From Oscillospiraceae bacterium (GTDB lineage: Bacteria; Bacillota; Clostridia; Oscillospirales; CAG-272), in NCBI GenBank assembly GCA_015065105.1, contig SVQZ01000005.1, forward strand, positions 1 to 35,411: DNA of 35,411 nt, given 5' to 3'. The notes beneath the pieces were generated by a model, which was not told the origin of the DNA, did not search any database, and saw nothing but the letters and a program-made list of their open reading frames with translations. The translations under genes were made by a program, and so were the position numbers. Numbering within the stretch: the first letter of the stretch is position 1; every line of letters begins with the position of its first letter. Below, in pieces: positions 1 to 8,330 of this stretch.

Positions 1-2887
1 AGCCCATATTTTTCATACTCAGGTCGAATATCTGCTCTGCCATTGAGTAGAAAACGTTAGATTGACCTATCATGAAATATACGTCACCGATAAGAACGTT
101 ATTGAAGGTAATATTCTGATTTGCACCTGCAACGTAAAGAGGCTGACCAACGGTAGTATAAGAGAAGGTGGTATCAAAGGTCGCCTTCCAGAAGCCGAGA
201 GAATCTACAGAGGCACTTGCGGTTTTTCCCGCAAAGGCAACGTAAACGTTACCGCTTGAGGGGTCCGCAGTTCCCCATACCGAAAGGGGCTCATCCCTTT
301 GAAGTATCATATTATCCGAAAATGCCTTTGAAACAGCAATATTCGTTGCCGCACCCGGTGTCGGCTCAGGTGCGGGTTCAGGAGAAATATCCGCCACTCT
401 GCAATAATCCACAAACGCAACCCCGGGCATACCGTAGCTGTTGCAGAGATTAATGGTATTCGGGAAAAAGGCTTCGGTATTTCGGTTATATCTCACACCC
501 CAGAGCTTGTATGAGCCTGAGGAAACGGCAATAGTATTCGATCCCGTAATAATTTGTCCGTCATAGGGTATCCACAAAAGCGAATTACCGTTCTGTATAA
601 AGAGCTCCACACCCTTAACCATACCCGTACCGTCAGCGGTGGTAAGTCCGCTTCCAACGTGAGCAAAGCTAAGAACAGCTGTTGTGTTGCTTGTATATTC
701 AACACCTGTAAGCCTCGGGCCCAGGGTATTGTCCACAGTTTTAGTGCCGAATTTCTGAGCAAGCACGGCATCGCTTAATCTGATAGCGTTGAAATGCTTG
801 ACGTACGGATGGATATTATTCGCCCACGTTCTGTCCGCCCAAAGGTCGGAAGAGGAAATAACGTAGGAGTTTGTCAAAATCTGAGGGATAGTACCAAGCT
901 CTGCTCTTACTCCGCCCGTATCAAGATAAGCAGGTGTTCCGCTATCGTCATAGCACGCAGGGAATTCTATCATATATACGGGGAAATCAGAGTTACCGAA
1001 ATTATTTCGGAAATAGGTCATAAGCTCGGTAAACTGATGTGAAAAACTGTTTTCATATTCAATTCCGTATATCTCACGGAGATTCGCATGGTCGCTTTCA
1101 CCCTGATACCATATTATACCCGCCGTTGAGAAATTTCTTAAAGGATATATCTGCTGGTTATATGCAAATCTCGTCTTCATGCTCGGAGTATTCATAGTAC
1201 TGCTGAGATAATAGTAATACGTGCCGCTTGCCGTATCAAGCCTATCGTGACCCCATTTATCCGCCAATTCATTGGGAGCAAAGGTTATAAGGGGATAGCC
1301 CGATGCATCTATCTCTATCACACCCACGGGAACGTCGCTCTGATTCGTCATGTTATAGGCAAAGAGATAACCGAGAGCCGAGAAGGAATCGGTGCTTATA
1401 GCAACGCGGTCATAATTCTGAGCAGTGGGAAGAGGGGTAATATGAGGCAGGGTCTTTGCTCCGATATCCGAGGGCTTCATCCATTTGCCGCCGTTATACA
1501 CATCGGTATAAAGGGTGGTCGTTCCCTGCGCTACGTTTCCGCCGAGATATGAATAATCGGTGCTTGAAATACGGTAGAAGCGCATATTTCTTGCATCACT
1601 GAAATCATAGGTAAGGGTATTAAGAGCGCCCGTTACCGAAAGGTCACATATAAGCTCAGCCATTGAATAGAAAACGTTGGACTGACCCATTATGTAGTAA
1701 ACATCGCCTACAAGTACGTTCTTAAATTCAAAATTCTGTACAGCTCCCGCAACGTAAAGCGACTGACCAACCTTGTTATACGGGAAGGTATTCGGGAAGG
1801 TAGCCTTCCAGAAGCCCTGCGCATCAACCTCTGCATAGGTCATAACACCGCCGAAGGCAACACCCACCTTACCGCTTAAGGGATCACCTGTTCCCCACAC
1901 AGAAAGGGGCTCGTCTCGCTGGACTATCATATTATCAGAGAATGCCTGAGATACGGTAAGATTCGTTGCCGCACCCTCCAAAGGCTCGGGTTCAGGCTCA
2001 GGCTCGGGCTCGGGAACAACGGGAACCTCTATATCTACCTTGTAATAGTTATAGCTTTCGTCATCATACTGAACGCAGAAGGTATATCTGCCCGAAACAG
2101 TAAGATTTATCGTTATTCTGTTATCGATAAGAGCATTTGAATTAAGTGCAACAGAACCCTCTGCACGCTTTATCTCAGAGGAGGCTGAATAATCACCTTT
2201 TGCATAACGAAGCACCTTCAGCCCTTCAAGATCACCGAAGGAGACACTTGTGCCGTTCTGCTCAAAAGAGGGTGTTTTCTTTGTTACCTGATATTTATAT
2301 ATCTCCTGATATCCGCTGTTATAAACAACAGCAATGCTGGCAAGTCCGTTTTCACGGAACTGTATGGTATATTCATTTCTGTTCTTCAAAACATCCTTTG
2401 CGGTAAAGGCTCTTGCGCCCGAAGCTCTCTTTATCAAAGAGGGGCTGTCATAATCACCGTAGGCACAGCGTATCACCTTGGCATCGGCAATATTTGAAAC
2501 GGTAAGCTGAAGCCCGTTTTCAAAGTATTCCGGCTTTGTTACGGTTATTGTGAAATGCTTTACGGTATAGGCCCTTGAGCCGTCACTGTAACGTACCAAA
2601 AGAGTATATTCCCCCGCATCGGGCAGAATATACGAATACTCTGACGCTCCTTTAAGCTTTGTTTCGCTTATCTGAACCACTCGGTTTGCTTTAACCTCGG
2701 AATATGCCGTATGTATTCCCTTGGCAATAAAGAAATCTCTTGCATCCTGCAGATTAAATACTGTTACGGTAAGACCGTTTGTTTTCAGATCCGCTTCCGT
2801 TTCTTGAGAAAAAACAAAAATACCGCAGTTCAAGATTAACGTTATTATCATTATAAAGCTCAAAAGCACCGAAATAATACGTTTCAT
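1..2887 (-). CDS. Secreted sialate O-acetylesterase-like protein, duplicated esterase module (3'-truncated)
   Basis: Open from an ATG at 2887 to the window edge with no stop, so 962 residues are visible and the C-terminus is missing. A signal peptide (MKRIISVLLSF onwards) leads into three roughly 80-residue beta-type repeats (about residues 35-285), then an EP-rich linker (about 287-302). Esterase module 1 follows (about 303-831), then a second EP/AP-rich linker and the start of module 2 (844 onwards). Module 1 has GQSN with the presumed SGNH nucleophile S403, WYQGESD, and an NIHP block with H693. Module 2 repeats the same opening and its GQSN serine is S943, giving a period of 540 residues. 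The family removes O-acetyl groups from sialic acids or other glycans outside the cell. A glycan-deacetylating role is inferred, the exact substrate is unknown. It has its own promoter and is separated from the upstream operon by a terminator. Confidence 0.85.
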   Translation of the reverse strand, partial: MKRIISVLLSFIMIITLILNCGIFVFSQETEADLKTNGLTVTVFNLQDARDFFIAKGIHTAYSEVKANRVVQISETKLKGASEYSYILPDAGEYTLLVRYSDGSRAYTVKHFTITVTKPEYFENGLQLTVSNIADAKVIRCAYGDYDSPSLIKRASGARAFTAKDVLKNRNEYTIQFRENGLASIAVVYNSGYQEIYKYQVTKKTPSFEQNGTSVSFGDLEGLKVLRYAKGDYSASSEIKRAEGSVALNSNALIDNRITINLTVSGRYTFCVQYDDESYNYYKVDIEVPVVPEPEPEPEPEPLEGAATNLTVSQAFSDNMIVQRDEPLSVWGTGDPLSGKVGVAFGGVMTYAEVDAQGFWKATFPNTFPYNKVGQSLYVAGAVQNFEFKNVLVGDVYYIMGQSNVFYSMAELICDLSVTGALNTLTYDFSDARNMRFYRISSTDYSYLGGNVAQGTTTLYTDVYNGGKWMKPSDIGAKTLPHITPLPTAQNYDRVAISTDSFSALGYLFAYNMTNQSDVPVGVIEIDASGYPLITFAPNELADKWGHDRLDTASGTYYYYLSSTMNTPSMKTRFAYNQQIYPLRNFSTAGIIWYQGESDHANLREIYGIEYENSFSHQFTELMTYFRNNFGNSDFPVYMIEFPACYDDSGTPAYLDTGGVRAELGTIPQILTNSYVISSSDLWADRTWANNIHPYVKHFNAIRLSDAVLAQKFGTKTVDNTLGPRLTGVEYTSNTTAVLSFAHVGSGLTTADGTGMVKGVELFIQNGNSLLWIPYDGQIITGSNTIAVSSGSYKLWGVRYNRNTEAFFPNTINLCNSYGMPGVAFVDYCRVADISPEPAPEPTPGAATNIAVSKAFSDNMILQRDEPLSVWGTADPSSGNVYVAFAGKTASASVDSLGFWKATFDTTFSYTTVGQPLYVAGANQNITFNNVLIGDVYFMIGQSNVFYSMAEQIFDLSMKNMG

Positions 2888-2922
2888 AAGATATCCTGCC
2901 TTCCTGTGTTATATTTATTCTT

Positions 2923-2951
2923 ATTATACATCATCCGGTGTATAATGTCAA
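2923..2951 (-). promoter_or_regulatory. Consensus sigma-A promoter with internal inverted repeat, esterase gene
   Basis: On the minus strand TTGACA (2951-2946) and TATAAT (2928-2923) are separated by exactly 17 bases. A perfect inverted repeat, TTATACA-N8-TGTATAA, occupies 2924-2945, covering most of the spacer and the -10 box. That placement suggests a repressor operator. The cognate regulator is not in the window. Confidence 0.75.
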
Positions 2952-2954
2952 CAT

Positions 2955-2982
2955 AAAAAGAAGCCCCAATGGAGCTTCTTTT
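2955..2982 (-). terminator. Intrinsic terminator after the glycyl radical enzyme gene
   Basis: The minus strand reads GAAGCTCC-ATTG-GGGCTTC followed by TTTTT, a GC-containing hairpin with one G-T wobble starting a few bases after the stop codon at 2988. A-rich flanks also make it usable in the other direction. It separates the enzyme operon from the esterase promoter. Confidence 0.8.
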
Positions 2983-2987
2983 GTAAA

Positions 2988-5315
2988 TTATGCCGAATAT
3001 CTTGAGATTATCTCGTCCTGCTCGTCCTCAGCAAGCTCTATGAACTTAATAGAGAATCCTCCTATACGGATGATAAGGTCGGAATGAAGCTCGGGGTGAG
3101 CCTTTGCATCAACGAGATCATCAAGATTCGCTGTTGTTATCTGACCGAGCTGACCGCCGTTATTAAGGAAGGTATAGATCATGTCCTCTATATTCTTTCT
3201 CATTTCGGGGGTAGAGGTAGTACTTGTGGGAATTACGATATTACAGGTAGTACCGCCCACACCGAGATCAAGAGGTAACTTGGAAACCGAATTAAGCATT
3301 GCGGTAAGACCGTTTGTATCCGCACCGGGACGGGGTCCTATAGAGTTACCCAAGGGCTCTCCCGCAAATCTGCCGTCAGCAGATGCCCAAGTATGCTCGC
3401 CGTAATGAAGGCCTCCGGAAAGAAGCGAGCAGGCACCGCTGTATTCCATACCGCGAATACTCTTATATTTCTTTATTTCGGTCCAGAAGAGCTTCAATAC
3501 CCTCTGCGCCATTTCATCCGCTTCCTCGTTATCGTTACCGAACTTAGGGGCGCGGTTGAGAAGAAGCTGTCTTTCCTTTTCATAGCCCTCAAAGTTTGCC
3601 GCAAGTGCCGCTTCAAGGGTATGGCGGGAAATAAGCTTTTCATCATAAACCAATTTCTTTATGGCGGTAAGGGAATCTGCCGTTACCGAGCTTCCCGCTG
3701 TTTCAACACATCCGTAGCCGTAATATGCACCGCCGTCATCAAGGTTAAGACCTCTTTCAAGACAAGCCTCGGTAAAGGGGGTTTTCACAAGCTTTGCATA
3801 GTTTGCCGCTCTTATCTGCTGACCCACGTCACAAAGCTCGCAGAAACGCTTGGTAAGAAAAACTATCTGCTTTTCAAAGGCATTCCAAAGATCATCAAAG
3901 GTCTCATAATCGGTTATCTTACCCAAGGGCAGACCGAGGACAGCCTTATTGTCGTAACGGTCCATACCGTTATTAAGTGTATATTCAAGAACCTTTGCAA
4001 GGTTGAACACACCGTCCTCACAGCCGAAGTTGCTCTTTCCGGGGATCTCAAGCTCCTGACAGCCTAAAAGCGAATAGTTCATAGCGTCCTTTGGTTCAAC
4101 GCCGTAGTTATTGATAAATGCGGGGATAATGGTGCTGTCGCTTGCAACGGTGGGATCGCTCATTCCCTCCGACCACATTTGTACTGCCAGGGCAAGCATA
4201 CGGGGATCGGATTTTTCGTTTACGCGGATACTCATACGGGGATGGGTAGCGTGGTTACGGCGAAGTATCTGGAGCATAAGGAAGGTAAGATCGTTTGCCG
4301 CATCCTCCCCTGTTTCGGGTATTATACCTCCAACGGTTATATTGTGTACACCGTGCTCGTAGAACTTCATCATAAGGGAGGCCGTTACCTCCTCGGCAAA
4401 GGCTCTGTCCTCCTTTACCGCCTTCTCAAAGAAGGGATAGAGATATTGGTCGGTTCTGCCTGTACAGTCGTTGGCATCCCAAAGATTATAGAAGAAGGTG
4501 AGCTGTGCCGCCTGATAATAGGTCTTGGGAGCATCGAATGCGATATCACGGCAGTTCTGCGCAGCATTTAAATATCTTTTCTTGAGAACGGGATCGCTTT
4601 CATCCTCCGCCTTTTTATCGGCAGCCGTTGCCTGAAGCTTTATCCAATCTCCGAAGCCCTGAAGAATTATCTCACAGGCCTTGTACATCAGTATCTTCTT
4701 TTCCTCTGTTTCTTTTGCAAGACGCTGTCTTGTTTCACGAAGCACGTCACCTACACCGCGTGTCAGAAGAATATCATAGTTGGGAACGGTGTGTCCCTGA
4801 TAACCGCCTGTATGCCATAACGCTCCCCAGAGAAGCTGATTTGCATTTGGGAATTCCTCGGTGCAGAACATCGATTCCTCAAGAGCTGCCGCCGCCTTGC
4901 CCTCGTCGGGATGAAATTCGGGACGCATAGCTGTCATAAGAGCGTTAAGCTCCTCCTTACGGTCTGCATAGGAGGGATGGTTTAAAACGTGTCTTTCACG
5001 GCAGAGACCTATACTGAAATGCTCGTGAATGGGACGCATAGGACGCGGAAAGCCAACAAGCACCTCCTTATCGTGCATTGTAGGCTCGGTCACCATCCAG
5101 CTTTCGACTATTCCCATTGCAAGCTTTATAGGATAAGGCTTTTCACGGTGATTTATGAATATATCAAAGAAGGGGGTCTTGCCGTCAGGCTCTTTACCTG
5201 TCTCAATTCCTTCACGGGTCCTGTTATCTCTTTTTCTCTTCAACATTTCGGAATAGACCTCTTCCATTATCGGAGAGTATTCGTACTTTTCCTCTGTACT
5301 TCTATAGTCCTTCAT
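2988..5315 (-). CDS. Glycyl radical enzyme, non-PFL type, substrate unassigned
   Basis: A 775-residue pyruvate formate-lyase superfamily enzyme. The catalytic cysteine lies in GCVET (C536, with E538), the GCVE form seen in glycyl radical dehydratases, decarboxylases and lyases, not the double-cysteine CC of PFL. The C-terminal radical loop reads RIGGFSIKF with the predicted radical glycine at G753. The classical fingerprint expects S/A/C before that Gly and Tyr after it; here they are Gly and Phe. N-terminal landmarks include GHTVPNYD, and ADGRFAGEPLGNS precedes the C-terminal barrel strand. No microcompartment-targeting extension is evident. The start ATG overlaps the activase stop by one base (TAATG), with AGGAGG upstream, so the two are translationally coupled. 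The radical requires anaerobic activation by the neighbour. I cannot assign it to glycerol/diol dehydratase, hydroxyproline dehydratase, CutC, arylacetate decarboxylase or sulfite-lyase groups from reading alone. Confidence 0.93.
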   Translation of the reverse strand: MKDYRSTEEKYEYSPIMEEVYSEMLKRKRDNRTREGIETGKEPDGKTPFFDIFINHREKPYPIKLAMGIVESWMVTEPTMHDKEVLVGFPRPMRPIHEHFSIGLCRERHVLNHPSYADRKEELNALMTAMRPEFHPDEGKAAAALEESMFCTEEFPNANQLLWGALWHTGGYQGHTVPNYDILLTRGVGDVLRETRQRLAKETEEKKILMYKACEIILQGFGDWIKLQATAADKKAEDESDPVLKKRYLNAAQNCRDIAFDAPKTYYQAAQLTFFYNLWDANDCTGRTDQYLYPFFEKAVKEDRAFAEEVTASLMMKFYEHGVHNITVGGIIPETGEDAANDLTFLMLQILRRNHATHPRMSIRVNEKSDPRMLALAVQMWSEGMSDPTVASDSTIIPAFINNYGVEPKDAMNYSLLGCQELEIPGKSNFGCEDGVFNLAKVLEYTLNNGMDRYDNKAVLGLPLGKITDYETFDDLWNAFEKQIVFLTKRFCELCDVGQQIRAANYAKLVKTPFTEACLERGLNLDDGGAYYGYGCVETAGSSVTADSLTAIKKLVYDEKLISRHTLEAALAANFEGYEKERQLLLNRAPKFGNDNEEADEMAQRVLKLFWTEIKKYKSIRGMEYSGACSLLSGGLHYGEHTWASADGRFAGEPLGNSIGPRPGADTNGLTAMLNSVSKLPLDLGVGGTTCNIVIPTSTTSTPEMRKNIEDMIYTFLNNGGQLGQITTANLDDLVDAKAHPELHSDLIIRIGGFSIKFIELAEDEQDEIISRYSA

Positions 5316-6214
5316 TATACCACCTTGACCTCCTTTTCGGTATATTTTTCGATAGCTTCCTTTATTATCTTTGCTGTTGCCTGCTTCATGGTCTCGGCTT
5401 CATAGGTTACCGCCAATCCTAACTTTTTACGCTTGGAATTGCCCAATGAATGGTAAGGCATTATATTTATCTCATTTATGTTTTTATGTTTATTCGCAAC
5501 CTCAGCTATACCCCTATAATGCTCCTCGTTATCATTGATACCGGGAATAATGGGACAGCGCAGAATAACATTTGCATTTAATTTCTCAAGCAGATTGAGA
5601 TTTAAAAGTATCTGCCTTTGGGAGGCACCTGTCAAACGCTTGTGCTCCTCCTCCCCTGTTGCCTTGTAATCGTAGAGAAAAAGGTCAACGTAAGGTGCAA
5701 CACTTTTCATTATATCGGAGCTTGTCATTCCGCAGGTCTCGACTGCGGTGTGTATTCCCTGCTGCTTTGCCGCCTTTAAAATTCCGAGGGCAAATTCTCC
5801 CTGATACAGAGGCTCCCCTCCCGAAAGAGTCATACCGCCGCCGCTTTTTTCATAAAAGCTTTTATCACGGAGAACGGTGTCGATTATCTCCTCAACGCTC
5901 TTTTCCTCGCCGTCACGCTCCACAGCTCCCGCAGGACAGTTTTCGGCACATTTCATACAGGCTATACAACGGGAAAAATCAAGGGTATGTATTCCGTTTT
6001 CCACCTTGTGGCCTTTAGGCTCACATACCTTTAAGCATTCAGCGCATCCTATACATTTTTCGGGTGAATATTTAATTTGAGGCTTTGGATCAAGTCCTTC
6101 GGGATTATGACACCAAAGGCAATTCAAGGGACAACCCTTTAAAAAAACGTTGGTGCGGATACCCGGGCCGTCATGTATTGAAAACCGCTGAATATTAAAG
6201 ATACAACCCTTCAT
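5315..6214 (-). CDS. Glycyl radical enzyme activating enzyme (radical SAM)
   Basis: A 299-residue radical SAM protein that would generate the glycyl radical on the downstream enzyme. The SAM-cluster motif is CPLNCLWC (CxxxCxxC) close to the N-terminus after FSIHDGPGIRTNVF. Between it and the core barrel lie two ferredoxin-type cysteine clusters (CIGCAECLKVC and CIACMKCAENC), an insertion found in activases of non-PFL glycyl radical enzymes and absent from PflA. The glycine-rich SAM-binding motif GGGMTLSGGEPLYQ follows. The frame is open to an upstream ATG at 6292, but that would run through the promoter. I choose the ATG at 6214 because AGGAGA lies just upstream and homology begins there (MKGCIFNIQRFS). 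It is the first gene of a two-gene operon. Confidence 0.93.
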   Translation of the reverse strand: MKGCIFNIQRFSIHDGPGIRTNVFLKGCPLNCLWCHNPEGLDPKPQIKYSPEKCIGCAECLKVCEPKGHKVENGIHTLDFSRCIACMKCAENCPAGAVERDGEEKSVEEIIDTVLRDKSFYEKSGGGMTLSGGEPLYQGEFALGILKAAKQQGIHTAVETCGMTSSDIMKSVAPYVDLFLYDYKATGEEEHKRLTGASQRQILLNLNLLEKLNANVILRCPIIPGINDNEEHYRGIAEVANKHKNINEINIMPYHSLGNSKRKKLGLAVTYEAETMKQATAKIIKEAIEKYTEKEVKVV

Positions 6215-6244
6215 TTTACCTTGTTCTCCTTGGATACTTGCTAA

Positions 6245-6289
6245 AAATGTATTACATTTAATTATATAACATTTATCTTCTTTTGTCAA
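6245..6289 (-). promoter_or_regulatory. Consensus promoter plus palindromic operator for the glycyl radical operon
   Basis: On the minus strand TTGACA (6289-6284) and TATAAT (6266-6261) are 17 bases apart. Directly downstream of the -10 box, where transcription should start, is a perfect 15-base palindrome AAATGTAATACATTT (6259-6245). This geometry fits repression by a dimeric regulator. I cannot name its family, and no regulator gene is adjacent. Confidence 0.8.
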
Positions 6290-6431
6290 CAATGCAAGCA
6301 GGTCTTACGAAATGCTTTTTCAGCGAAAGCCTCCGCTTCACAACGAATACTATACCGCACACATCAAAGCTGTTTACAATCATTATCGAAATGTGCTGTT
6401 TTCATTACGGACAGAGGGATATGAAATAACT

Positions 6432-6445
6432 CAATTTCCTATAAA
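6432..6445. repeat. Post-terminator motif, copy 1
   Basis: The 14-base sequence TTTATAGGAAATTG (minus-strand reading) occurs here directly after the T-tract of the terminator at 6448-6479. The same 14 bases occur at 9748-9761 and 9843-9856, also next to minus-strand T-tracts. Confidence 0.7.
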
Positions 6446-6447
6446 GG

Positions 6448-6479
6448 AAAAAGCGGTGTAAACTCAATGTTTGCACCGC
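6448..6479 (-). terminator. Intrinsic terminator of the tetR-alkD-ABC operon
   Basis: The arms 6453-6463 and 6469-6479 form an 11-bp stem (one G-T wobble) with a 5-base loop, followed on the minus strand by TTTTT. It lies about 40 bases after the permease stop codon and closes the exporter operon. Confidence 0.85.
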
Positions 6480-6519
6480 GTTTGAACAATTATGTTTGCT
6501 TTGATCAGCCCTGCAGTTA

Positions 6520-7419
6520 TCATCTGATCCTTCTGCTTTTCCTATAATTCATCAACACATATATTCCGACAAGCAGAAGCATACTTGAGCCGAGAACAAG
6601 ATACATCACGGGTACCGCTACCTCTTTATCAAAGAAATACAGATTACAATCCACCGTATCCCTCATGGCTTCAACTATTTCGGACGGCACTCCCGAGTCT
6701 TCAAATTCATCGAATGCACTTCCCATACAATGGTTGCGTAAAAGTGACGTTGCATAGGTACCGGGAAGGAAGCTTACCATCTTCTGTACCCCGCTGCCAA
6801 AGGAGGAAATAGGCATATATGCACCGCAGATAAAGCCGTACATTGAGCTTACTATACTGCCTACGGCTGAGATCTGTCCCTGTGTGGTAAGAAAATAATT
6901 TATCACGGAGGAGAGAGCTGTACCGAACATTACAAGCAAAAACACGTCAAAAAGTATAAACATAACGTCGGAAAAGGTAATATACCAACCTATCACAGAA
7001 ATATATATAAGTCCCGCCGCCATCGCCGCAACGCTTATAATAAAGGTTGAAGTAAAGCTGGCAATATAATAACCCAAGGCAAGAGTCGAGCCCTTAACGG
7101 GTGTCATTGCAATATCCATTGCCGCACCGGTCACCTTATCCTGAACCATAAGCATATTGGAGCAAAAGGCAACGGTTACACAGCTTACAGCCAAAAGAGA
7201 AGACAACAGCTGACCTCCCACTATTCCGGAAAGAATATTATCGTCTATCGCGACCCCCTCGGGTATGACCATACGAAAGCTGTCTTCAAAAACGTTTCCG
7301 AGAAAGGTGGCATAAAGCACCAAAAGTATCAAGGGTGTAATAAGTGAAGTAAAAAACATTCCCTTATCCTTAAAAAAGAGCTTTATATTTCTGCCTATCA
7401 AAATTCTGAGTGTATTCAT
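6520..7419 (-). CDS. ABC-2 type exporter permease
   Basis: A 299-residue polytopic membrane protein of the ABC-2 drug/polysaccharide exporter type. An N-terminal TM segment (about residues 22-42, SLITPLILLVLYATFLGNVF) is followed by an extracytoplasmic loop of about 50 residues. A block of five hydrophobic segments comes next, including the conserved glycine-rich region near GAYMPISSFGSGVQ and LPGTYATSLLR, and a final TM precedes a basic tail (MNYRKSRRIR). This architecture matches DrrB/YadH-type permeases that pair with DrrA-like ATPases. The start codon overlaps the ATPase stop by four bases (ATGA), so stoichiometric co-translation with the ATPase is expected. The exported compound is not evident. 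Confidence 0.9.
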   Translation of the reverse strand: MNTLRILIGRNIKLFFKDKGMFFTSLITPLILLVLYATFLGNVFEDSFRMVIPEGVAIDDNILSGIVGGQLLSSLLAVSCVTVAFCSNMLMVQDKVTGAAMDIAMTPVKGSTLALGYYIASFTSTFIISVAAMAAGLIYISVIGWYITFSDVMFILFDVFLLVMFGTALSSVINYFLTTQGQISAVGSIVSSMYGFICGAYMPISSFGSGVQKMVSFLPGTYATSLLRNHCMGSAFDEFEDSGVPSEIVEAMRDTVDCNLYFFDKEVAVPVMYLVLGSSMLLLVGIYVLMNYRKSRRIR

Positions 7420-8330
7420 TCTTCATTACCTCCCGTTAAGCTTTTACCGGTTACCGAAAGAAAAACATCATCCATTTTACCCTTTGTGATCTCATAATCC
7501 TTGAATGTTTCAGGAAATTTTGTAATAAGCTCTGTTGCCTGCTCGGTATTCTTCACCTTTATTCTGTAAGCGTCTCTTATAGCTTCGTATGGCTTACCCA
7601 AACGCTTTACCGATTCCTCTGTTATCGAATAAACGGTTATAAAATCTCCCGTATAAGTATTTTTCAATTCAAGAGGAGTACCCTCTGCCGCAATTCTGCC
7701 GGAATCGAGAATTACAACGTAATCGGCATCGGCGGCCTCCTCCATATAGTGGGTGGTAAGAAACACGGTCATATTCTTCTTTTTCTGGAACTCACGCACT
7801 ACGTCCCACAGCAGCTTTCGCGTTTGAGGGTCGAGACCCGTGGTGGGCTCGTCAAGAATAAGGATCCTGGGATCATGCAAAAGAGCTCTTGCAATATCTA
7901 TTCTCCTTCTCTGCCCTCCCGAAAGCTTGCCGACGGTACGCTTTAAAAGGTCGGAAAAGTCAAGAAGCTCTGAAAGCTCCTTAAGCTTATTTTCAAAATC
8001 CTCGCCGTAAATACCGTAAAGGGCGGCACGGCTTTTAAGATTATCCAGAACAGTTAAGCTCTTATCAAGCACCGAGCTTTGAAAAACTACTCCGATGTCA
8101 GTTTTGAATTCACCCTTTATGCTGTCGATATCATAGCCGTTAACAAAAACTCTTCCCGAATCCTTTTTCAGTTGTCCGCAAATTATCGAAATGGTGGTAG
8201 ATTTACCCGCACCGTTTACACCCAAAAAGGCAAAAAGCTCACCCTGTCTTACCTTAAGGCTAAGGTCCTGCACCGCCTTTACCTCGCCGAAGCTTTTGTG
8301 CAGCCCATCAATTCTTATAATATCATTCAT
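7416..8330 (-). CDS. ABC exporter ATP-binding protein (DrrA-like)
   Basis: A 304-residue nucleotide-binding subunit. Walker A is GVNGAGKST (residues 37-45). The Q-loop is in VVFQSS, the signature is LSGGQRRR, Walker B is ILILDEPTTGLDP and the switch histidine is in TTHYMEEA. About 70 residues follow the core, as in DrrA/CcmA-type daunorubicin-resistance ATPases, where the tail helps pairing with the permease. It overlaps alkD upstream by four bases and the permease downstream by four, so it sits inside a translationally coupled operon headed by a TetR regulator. It would power export through the neighbouring permease. Confidence 0.93.
   Translation of the reverse strand: MNDIIRIDGLHKSFGEVKAVQDLSLKVRQGELFAFLGVNGAGKSTTISIICGQLKKDSGRVFVNGYDIDSIKGEFKTDIGVVFQSSVLDKSLTVLDNLKSRAALYGIYGEDFENKLKELSELLDFSDLLKRTVGKLSGGQRRRIDIARALLHDPRILILDEPTTGLDPQTRKLLWDVVREFQKKKNMTVFLTTHYMEEAADADYVVILDSGRIAAEGTPLELKNTYTGDFITVYSITEESVKRLGKPYEAIRDAYRIKVKNTEQATELITKFPETFKDYEITKGKMDDVFLSVTGKSLTGGNEE

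Noticed and set aside
1981-2030. Repetitive GGCTCGGG-type DNA considered as a microsatellite or CRISPR-like repeat
   Set aside because: It encodes the EP-rich linker of the esterase in frame; there are no spacers or constant repeat lengths.
3393-4067. Plus-strand open frame of 224 codons
   Set aside because: It lies entirely antisense to the glycyl radical enzyme gene, which has catalytic motifs across this stretch; the frame has no family features.
6215-6292. Upstream ATG for the activase at 6292
   Set aside because: It would place the start upstream of the predicted transcription start and run through the -35 and -10 boxes; the ATG at 6214 has the ribosome binding site and matches the family start.
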